DNA of 64,000 nucleotides from Pelobates cultripes. Lineage: Eukaryota > Chordata > Amphibia > Anura > Pelobatidae. Positions 57,227 through 64,000 of the stretch are shown here, piece by piece (the first letter of the stretch is position 1; every line of letters starts with the position of its first letter). Both the position numbers and the translations under genes were made by a program. The DNA is taken from the NCBI GenBank assembly GCA_933207985.1, contig OW240916.1, positions 262,101,108-262,165,107 on the forward strand, read 5' to 3'. The notes beneath the pieces are model-generated. The model saw nothing but the letters and a program-made list of their open reading frames with translations. It was not told where the DNA came from and ran no database searches.

Positions 57227-58394
57227 TGGGGGGGAGGGGGCAGGACCCAACCGCCATGCTGACCGGTCGCAGGCTGGAGAGGCTTCTGAAAAATTTGGTC
57301 TCCTGCGGCAAAAAACTCAAGCCTCACAGCAATATTGGTGACAAAAAGTTACCCAAAGTGTCCGTTCAGTTGCCATGAGATTGGGAGTTTCGTAGCCCAT
57401 GAGGGTGATACGAAGCTTTGGGGTTTGTGGCCTCTCAGGGTTAAGAGGGGGGCGAATGGCCATAGTCCTGTTTGCAAGCCTGGCTGCTGTGCAACGGCCT
57501 TGCGATACACCTCACGGTTTCAGATTCCTCCCCATGGACCTGGGGCTTATCCCATGCCCCACTGGAGGGAAACACTGCCTCACATCGGCCCATCACAAAG
57601 TCTACCCGGCATTGTGCATCACGTGTCTGGTCACCAAAATGGCGGCAATTTGGCCTACACTGAGCAACACAACTTCGTCGGCCTGCAGGCAGATACGCCT
57701 GCTGAGGATAACTCCTACCTATGACTCACAAGTCTGCAAACGAGTGATGGCCCTTCTTGGGAGTCCCTGCTTACCTACTCAAAGATCAGGCATGGTCACC
57801 ACTACTGCCTTCCTTGACCTTGAGCCCCCAGTGGTAAAACCTCACACCACAGCCCCACACCTGAACAGACCAACTTTTACACGATTCCCAATCCTGGCCA
57901 CAATGAACATTATGTTGCTATAAATTTTAGTTTTTTCCTTTTTTGTGATATATAAGATGTATATGATGGGCATATACATCTTGAGACACTCATACTTTTG
58001 CTGCCACTTAACAAAATCTCTACAGTTCTTGTGTGATTAGCTGCTGTTGTGCTAATAGCTAAACTAGTAGATTATGTTTATAGCTGTGCCTAGCCTGAAC
58101 AAATTTACTATTTCACATGCATAGTCAGTCGGGGTGGCTGACCCATTTTCTCTACTTATCTTCCCTCCTCTAAAAACTTGTGTATTACTTGTGTATGTCT
58201 GACAGAGCGCACTACTTTCTACACTTTTTCTACCAGATTAGACATATTGTTCTTGCATATTATAATACAAAACTGTGCTGTCCAACTGAATGCCATGGCT
58301 TGGTTTCATGTTATTATTTTGTTTGAAAGTGCTGTCGTGGCCTACCAAGCTTTTTGTCACCACTTGCACAATAAAAATAAAGAATTATAAAAAT
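57227..58394 (+). mobile_element. LINE 3'-end insertion splitting the Tc1 relic
   Basis: The Tc1 relic stops at CCTACACAATATTAGTAGGTAGG (57205-57226) and resumes at ATATTAGGCAGGTAG (58395-58409), implying a ~15-bp imperfect target duplication. The insert ends GCACAATAAAAATAAAGAATTATAAAA, a LINE-like A-rich 3' end with a poly(A) signal. Its left part (57240-57924) is GC-richer and has open frames (57335-57724, 57399-57923) without a domain I can name. They may be ORF or UTR of a LINE, possibly L1-like given CACCAAAATGGCGGC, but I do not recognise them. Confidence 0.65.
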
Positions 58395-58435
58395 ATATTA
58401 GGCAGGTAGTTTTAATGTTGTGGCTGATCAGAGTA
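58395..58435 (+). mobile_element. 3' terminal piece of the interrupted Tc1-like element
   Basis: GCAGGTAGTTTTAATGTTGT followed by GGCTGATCAGAGTA, which I recall as a Tc1-type terminal inverted repeat in vertebrates. The matching 5' terminus was not found upstream. Confidence 0.6.
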
Positions 58436-58799
58436 TGTATATGGTCTTGAGCAGTCGTATCCAGTGTTGTCAAGATAACAAAATCCTAACTCATTAAGAA
58501 TGTAGAGAATTTAGTTTATATTGTAAATTCACATCAAGGTACAAAAAAAGAAATTATGAATATAGACATCACAAATGCAATAAACAGTACACAAAGAATA
58601 AAATAAAAAGGGGAAAGGGATAAGGTTACCTGTATTTAATTTGTTATAAGAGGTTGTTGGGTCACTTTCTTAGAGCACTTACTTCTACACCAAGGGCCGC
58701 AATCAGAAATTTTGGGACCACTAACACAGCTCATGGTCTGGGCCTCTTAGCCTTCCCCCAGGACCCAACTCCAAATCCCACCCCCCAGGGCCTACCTAC
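58436..58799. other. No gene recognised
   Basis: AT-rich sequence before the microsatellite block. Confidence 0.45.
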
Positions 58800-59290
58800 A
58801 AATCTCACCCACAGGATTACACACACAGACACAAATACACGCACTGATACAAAAGGACACAGATACACACACAAACAGTATGTATGCCTGTATGTGTGTA
58901 TGTCTGGCATACATACTGAAACAGACATACACCCATATACAGACACACAGACATACATAGTGACACACAGACATATACTAACATACATACACACACACAC
59001 ACACACACTCAAAGGGACACACACACACACACATACAAAGACACATAGATACAAACACACACACACACACACATAGATACAAACACACACACAGACATAC
59101 TTACAGACACATACATACATCCAGAAACATACATACATACTGAACTATATACACATACATACAGACACATACATATACATACATATATATACTGACATAC
59201 ATACCCCATACAGACACATACTGACATACATACAGACATACTGACAGACAGACATACAGACAGACAAACAGACAGACAGACATGAATACC
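58800..59290. repeat. Compound ACAC/ACAT/ACAG microsatellite
   Basis: Nearly continuous CA, ACAT and ACAG(AC) units. Open frames on both strands (runs of Cys-Val-Tyr or Thr-His) are artefacts. The same type of repeat resumes at 60015-60055 and 61378-61700. Confidence 0.95.
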
Positions 59291-59340
59291 AGTCAAAGGT
59301 TACTTCTTTTTACAGAGGGGTGTGTATAACAAAGTGCTTA

Positions 59341-60013
59341 GACAATAAAAGTAAGTTTTCAGTGCGGTGTAAGTAACAAGGACCTACACCTATAAGTGGA
59401 GCGCTCAAACACATATACAGCTTACCAGATGTTATTTCATTCAATGGCAGAGTATAGGGTACATATTAAGAAAAAAAAAAAAAAAGAAGAAGAAGTACAA
59501 TATAGTGCAGATGGTAATTAAAGTGACAATGCAATAGTAGTAATGGTATCGTAATGAATTGTACACTCACATTTCAAGGAGCTTGTATATAGAAACACTG
59601 GCTCCGTATTGAGGCTTGTGTGCTTATTAGGGTAGCACCACCCTTCTACTTCGATGTGGAGTAACTCTCGAAGACAAAAAGAGGGAGAGTGAACCAATGT
59701 GTAGATGGTACTTAAAAAGACACAATAATGTGTTGATAAATGTGGTGCTCACCTGGTCCTGAGCCTGTGCCAATTTGAGTGGGGATGGCACTACCCCTTG
59801 GAAGATTCTCTGGAGGCTCCAAATAGGACTTAAATGGTGGTCTTGCTACAGCTGACTGAGGAAGCTCCATTTAAGAGTGAAACGCGTATTGGCTATTTTT
59901 AAAGGACTTTTTTATTTTGAGGACTTTTCAAATATTAACTTATTATATTTACTTTTATTTATTTTTATTATACATCAATAAATTTGTTATTTTACTCAAG
60001 ACCACCGTTTCAT
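59341..60013 (-). mobile_element. PLE-like non-autonomous element with inverted 5' part
   Basis: The 3' part lies on the minus strand, ending at the left with AGCGCTCCACTTATAGG (about 59383-59399, complement), similar to AGCGCTGAATCCACTAC near 61064 and TAGCGCCAATCCACC near 20570. The hammerhead-bearing 5' part (59850-60013) is on the plus strand. The two parts overlap at CAAGACCACC, found at 59998-60007 and, reversed, at 59837-59846, so one element has been split head to head. Microsatellite sequence flanks it on both sides. It is related to 62940-63730. No ORF. Confidence 0.6.
59850..59894 (+). ncRNA. Hammerhead-ribozyme-like motif
   Basis: Helix I: AGCTGA (59850-59855) pairs fully with TTGGCT (59889-59894), allowing two wobbles. 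Box 1 CTGAGGA matches the CTGANGA consensus, plus one extra A. Helix II: GCTC (59864-59867) with GAGT (59875-59878). Box 2: GAAAC, then palindromic ACGCGT as a minimal helix III. Downstream, CATCAATAAA occurs near 59975. Confidence 0.7.
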
Positions 60014-60049
60014 ACTGAAATACATACATACAGACAGAAAGACAGACAT

Positions 60050-61090
60050 GAATATAAATAGTAAAAACTTTGGAAAAGTGAAAAGAGTGGTGAGTCACTC
60101 TACACACACAAATAGTGCAAATACTGTGTAAATAAAAGATTGGTGCTTCATATGCTTATTGCCAGTTGAAAAAGCCATGTGTGGCGAAACGCGTTTTGGC
60201 TTTTTTATTATCTTATATTATTTTACATTTTATCAATAAAGGATTATTGGCTAATACATTACCTTTTTCTCTGCCATATACCTTTCATTTTAAGTTTTTT
60301 ATTTTTATTCCTGGACCTGGTTATTATTTTATACATTACTACCCTTTCGTTCAAGAATCCTAGGTGGGGATTATACCACCTATGACATACAAGTGAGCAG
60401 TATATCCTGCTCACTTAAATGTGAGTATTTTATACATATTTTATCTCTACGTAATGACAACATTTATACAGTGAGCACTATTCTGTGTTACCCTCTTCTC
60501 TCTCGAGGATCTCCGTTACGTGCATACGCCTATATCCCACCAGTGGGGGACTAATACCACTGAATGTGAAGTATACCTGAGCTAGTTCAAGCTCCACTAT
60601 AGGTGAGTGTGATACCTCATTACTTTGAATCTTCATAAAGAAGCGGAAGATACAGTCTACACTATTGGATTTTTTCTCTGTTCTATTTTGCATATTGCTA
60701 TCCGGAACAAGACGCAACACTCATTCCTCCAATCCCATTTGGACTATTTCCCTTTTACAAGTGGATGTGACCATTCCCTGCTTACTTTAGGACTGCTTAT
60801 CTCTCTTTTTTATGTACTGATATATGTAAGTACTTACCATATTGCATATATACGTTTTAGTAGTTTTATATGAAGATATTCCAGTTTTAACCTATGTTTG
60901 TATTATCTGTTTTATCTTGTTACATACAATCTTTTGGCACGACCTAATACCTTTTTCTCCTTCAGATTTTCCCCCTTCTCTGACGTACTGTGAGGGAACG
61001 TCTTAATTTTAGGTTGCTGACTATATTCATATTCTGCACTATTCTATTGAGACACCAAGCGCTGAATCCACTACTATTTACAAATTATTC
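60050..61090 (+). mobile_element. PLE-like non-autonomous element, plus orientation
   Basis: Carries a hammerhead-like motif at 60161-60200 followed by TATCAATAAAGGATTATTGG, and runs to a 3' end resembling other copies (CCAAGCGCTGAATCCACTAC, about 61062-61075). The middle has no recognisable reverse-transcriptase or GIY-YIG coding sequence. Limits are approximate. Confidence 0.5.
60161..60200 (+). ncRNA. Hammerhead-ribozyme-like motif, core decayed
   Basis: Helix I: GCCA against TGGC. Box 1 reads TTGAAAA (two departures from CTGANGA) plus an A. Helix II: GCCA-TGTG-TGGC, perfect. Box 2: GAAAC, then ACGCGT. The G8-to-A change likely abolishes cleavage. Confidence 0.55.
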
Positions 61091-61374
61091 AAAAAAAATG
61101 GTCCCATTCACACGGTTCTGAGTCACTTAAAAAGCTGACTCATACTAAGAGCATATAGCAGAGACAGATCAATCGTGTGCTGGACTCCTGTATGTTCAGA
61201 TCAGGTCTTTTTCGGTATGGTAGAGGTTTTCTTGCCAAAAGATCCAAAAAGCCAGGAACCGGGTAAAACACTCTTTATTCAGAATATATATAAAACAAAT
61301 AAATATAAAATCCAGGCTTAGTCCATACAACTTTCCACTGACGCGTTTCGGCATAATGCCTTCTTCAAAAGTGG
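61091..61374 (-). mobile_element. PLE-like fragment, minus orientation
   Basis: The hammerhead-like motif at 61335-61374 is followed, on the minus strand, by TTCTGAATAAAGAGTG near 61275. The fragment abuts the microsatellite at 61378 exactly at its hammerhead end. The other limit is uncertain; it faces the preceding plus-strand copy tail to tail and both could belong to one inverted insertion. Confidence 0.5.
61335..61374 (-). ncRNA. Hammerhead-ribozyme-like motif
   Basis: Minus strand. Helix I: CCACT with AGTGG, perfect. Box 1 TTGAAGA (C3 replaced by T) plus an A. Helix II: GGCAT-T-ATGCC. Box 2: GAAAC, then ACGCGTC, placing C at the predicted cleavage position (position 17). Confidence 0.65.
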
Positions 61375-61377
61375 TCC

Positions 61378-61700
61378 CAGACATACAGACATACTGACAT
61401 ACATACATCCAGACATACAGAAAGACATACTTACATACATACAGACATACTGACATACATACTGACATACATACATACATGCATACACACATACATACAT
61501 ACATACATACACACACACATAATGACATACATGTGTGCTGACATACATACATACATACATACTGACATATATACAGACATACATACATACATACTGACAT
61601 ACATACATACATACTGACATACAGACAGACATACATACTGAATTACATACAGACAGACTGACATACATACATACTGACATACTGACATACATATATTATA
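61378..61700. repeat. ACAT/ACAG/ACTG compound microsatellite
   Basis: Units such as GACATACTGACATACATACA. Open frames here are artefacts. Confidence 0.95.
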
Positions 61701-62159
61701 AATATATAATGAACTAGACAATCCTCAAGTCATGTATTGAAATAATTACAGGACAAAGGTATGGCATGTGCACTTCCCTGGTTCCTATGTCTAGAGTCAG
61801 TGGCTCCTCAAGCTTTCAGGCCATAAAAAAATCAGTTTGCCCCCACTGACCTACAACCCAATCAAGAAGCATGAGGGGTAGTCATATATAAAGTTACAAG
61901 AGGAAGTTGTAAAATAACAAATAATGATAAAATTGTTAATACCTACGATTGTGTTTGAGAAGAAGTAGGGAACACATTTGATTGCAAGGTCCTTAGTAAA
62001 GCATATCAAATGCAACAATAAAACATTCCACCTTATTTATGTGTTAAAGACTACAGTATATTAAAATAAGCTGACTTTTCAAAACATAACACTCTACAAC
62101 CTTAAAAGGAATGCTTCCATCCTTATGGCATATGTAACACAAAGAAAATGTCAAACTTT
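61701..62159. other. No gene recognised
   Basis: AT-rich sequence. Confidence 0.45.
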
Positions 62160-62460
62160 TGGTCACCTAGCAGACGCTGGACGTACTCACACTATGCACG
62201 AGGATGTCCAACGTTACCCAAAATCCCATAGGAAAGAATTGTATAATGCTTTCCTAAGAAGGAAGTCTTAATGTGAGTGCAGCCATTGCTGCGTATGTGC
62301 ATTAGGTCTTCGTTGGCTGACAGTAGGGGCGGCGTCTGAGTCAGTGCCAAAGAAAAGTGGCACTGGACTCAGGTAAGTGACAGAAGGGATTTTTAAACCC
62401 TTTTTCACCACAGGAAGGGAGAGGGGCACTATAGGAGTTATAGTGCCAGGAAAACTACTT
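62160..62460. mobile_element. Truncated TTAA-type MITE, family of 42494-42956
   Basis: Reversed relative: ends with GCACTATAGGAGTTATAGTGC and CCAGGAAAAC, and contains CCCATAGGAAAG...GCTTTCCTA and a GCAGCCATTGCTGCG block. The left terminus is not clear. Confidence 0.6.
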
Positions 62461-62939
62461 TGTTGTTTTGATCCCTTTATCTGTTCAAAGAAATGCAGAG
62501 TTCACCCAGTTAATAAGTTTTCATACATATTAAAGAAATGTCAAGTTTATTATTGACCTTCTCTCTTCACGCTTTAAATCTTCACTCACAACCTGATGAT
62601 CCTGTTCCATACTCCTGCTTACCTTATATCATCCCTGCTTGGTTTTAAAATCCCAATTCCACAGTCCTTTACTAACTGCAAATATATTATATGAGATGCA
62701 ATGTTTCTCTCATTGCTTGCAATTATGCTATGTTGCACAATGCTACTCCACTTATATAAAAAAATAAATGATACCATAATCATATATTTAAGTATTGAGA
62801 TTTAGAATATTATCGTGTTAGTTGAGTATATGGTTTTAGAATTATTATTATTTTTTTTAATGTTTGTAAAATCCAGATTTATATAAATTTGCATATATTG
62901 ATGTAACGATTAATTGGTTAAGCAGTGTATATGTGTGCA
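62461..62939. other. No gene recognised
   Basis: AT-rich sequence. Confidence 0.45.
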
Positions 62940-63503
62940 CTTTCTAGTGGTATAAGAGATAACTTACACCTGTAGTTGAGCACTAAAGTAAATAACATAT
63001 GCGGGTAACTTACCTCACATGTACAAACAGATATATCAGGGGATGTATCCAACAAAGAAAAAGACACAATCCTTAGTGCAGATGGTAATTTTGAGTACAA
63101 AGTAATGACCTATAGGTGGTAAATCAGTCACATGTAGTGGAGCCTTTATAAATTTGCTCTGTAAGATGCACAGTTATGCTCTTAGGGCAGCATCACACCT
63201 CTTCTTTAATGTGCGATATCCTCCAAAAAGAAAGAAGAACAGAGCCGCCAATGTGTAAAATCACCAATTGAAAATTGATAAAATCTAAAGGTAGGTATTG
63301 AGCTCACCTTTTTCAGAGCCTAAGTCATCTGAGGTGTGCAGGTATAGTGCCACTATAAAAGGGATGACACTTTCCCCAATGTAGGTTCCTCAGGCTATAC
63401 AGGACTTTTAAAATACTATAGTAATTTTTAACAAAAAATATTAAAACAGCAGTAATAAAAACAATATAATAGTAAAATAAAATAATAGTTAAATAGTCCT
63501 TGT

Positions 63504-63546
63504 AGCCAAAACACGTTTCACTCTTCCTGAGCTTCTTCAGTTAGCT
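63504..63546 (-). ncRNA. Hammerhead-ribozyme-like motif, best core
   Basis: Minus strand. Helix I: AGCTAA with TTGGCT, six pairs including one U-G. Box 1 CTGAAGA fits the consensus CTGANGA, plus one A. Helix II: GCTC-AGGAA-GAGT. Box 2: GAAAC, then ACGTGT as a minimal helix III. Confidence 0.72.
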
Positions 63547-63660
63547 GTCATAATGCATAAGTCTATAAGTGTGGTATATATAAACTGCTACACTGATACC
63601 ATGCAAAAATAATTATCCAATTTTTAAGAATTAAAGGTGTTATAAAACAAGCAAAATTAC

Positions 63661-63697
63661 TACACGTTTCACTCTTCCTGAGCTTCTTCAGTTAGCT
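63661..63697 (-). ncRNA. Hammerhead-ribozyme-like motif, tandem copy lacking half of helix I
   Basis: Same core and helix II as 63504-63546. After GAAACGTGTA the sequence diverges, so TTGGCT is missing and helix I cannot close locally. Confidence 0.6.
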
Positions 63698-63755
63698 GTC
63701 ATAAGGCATAAGTATATAAGTGTGGTATACATAAACTGCTACACTGATACCATGC

Positions 63756-64000
63756 TCTAAACAAAGATACTGAGATGCATAATCCCAGGAGTCTGATCAT
63801 GATGTAGAACTTGTACCCAACTGTAAATCATCTAGCTTGAAGGTCAACTTGAGTCTGTGGTTGTCTTTCCGCAATGCTGTGTTCAAGGCAGCTGTTTATT
63901 GGTTTATTGATTTAGCATCTCAATTCCCCAGTCAGTCACTTATGTCTTATCACCCTAAGAGACTTTTTTTTGTTCCTCGTGAGATCTTGCATCCATAATA
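63756..64000. other. No gene recognised
   Basis: Ordinary AT-rich sequence to the window edge. Confidence 0.45.

Larger units (their letters stand above)
62940..63730 (-). mobile_element. PLE-like non-autonomous element with tandem hammerhead units
   Basis: Minus orientation. Diverged from, but collinear with, 59341-59845; shared phrases include GTGCAGATGGTAATT and CCAATGTGTA. The hammerhead-containing end is partly duplicated: 63512-63595 recurs as 63662-63755 with few changes (unit spacing about 150 bp). Tandem partial copies are typical of Penelope-like elements. No ORF. Confidence 0.6.

Noticed and set aside
57335..57724. A host protein-coding exon
   Set aside because: It lies in an insert with a LINE-like 3' end and target duplication, so a retroelement origin is more likely.
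58654..59296. Long open frames on both strands (Cys/Val/Tyr- or Thr/His-rich proteins)
   Set aside because: They are translations of the ACAC/ACAT/ACAG microsatellite; the same occurs at 61196-61721 and 5706-6446.
58800..61700. CRISPR-like alternation of repeats and spacers
   Set aside because: Units are microsatellite phrases of 4-8 bp with no constant repeat/spacer lengths, in a vertebrate-like genome.

Overview
This window looks like intergenic or deep-intronic DNA from a vertebrate, most likely a frog. I recognise no host protein-coding gene, rRNA or tRNA. The clues are AT-rich single-copy sequence packed with dated insertions of an amphibian-like mix: an L1/Tx1-like LINE, L2- and CR1-type LINEs, a DIRS-type tyrosine-recombinase retroelement, Penelope-like (PLE-like) repeats with hammerhead-ribozyme motifs, Tc1/mariner elements including two DD37E copies, hAT and TTAA MITEs, and LTRs of about 1-1.5 kb. 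Frog is an inference from this mix; the species cannot be read from the sequence.

Layout. 1-2.4 kb: AT-rich hairpins and an unclassified repeat. 2.4-4.0 kb and 10.9-12.5 kb: two 1562-bp DD37E elements in opposite orientation, each with a different single lesion. 9.2-9.6 and 12.6-13.3 kb: L2-like reverse-transcriptase debris. 14.6-16.4 kb: broken DIRS element. 16.4-17.6 kb: second copy of the repeat at 0.65-1.98 kb. 18.3-20.6 kb: near-perfect 2.3-kb palindrome flanked by a 14-bp direct repeat, with a hammerhead-like motif in each arm. 21.86-27.9 kb: full-length LINE with two intact ORFs and a 13-bp target-site duplication. 28.9-30.6 kb: PLE-like fragment next to a 5'-truncated L1-like LINE. 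31.8-34.8 kb: CR1-like LINE with an internal tandem duplication. 35.9-54.9 kb: LTRs (two bounded by perfect 5-bp duplications), MITEs and long unannotated stretches. 55.5-58.4 kb: two Tc1 relics, one interrupted by a LINE 3' end. 58.8-63.7 kb: ACAT/ACAG microsatellites interleaved with PLE-like repeats carrying five more hammerhead-like motifs.

The only genes that look functional are the two ORFs of the LINE at 21.86-27.9 kb: ORF1 (RNA-binding chaperone type) and ORF2 (endonuclease plus reverse transcriptase). The most interesting signal is the set of eight hammerhead-like motifs on PLE-like repeats. Their helix I and II arms pair despite sequence divergence, most are followed by an AATAAA-type signal, and they sit in palindromic, 5'-inverted or tandem arrangements. 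Hammerheads in PLEs are already known as a class; what merits checking is the arrangement, the microsatellite association and whether these copies cleave.
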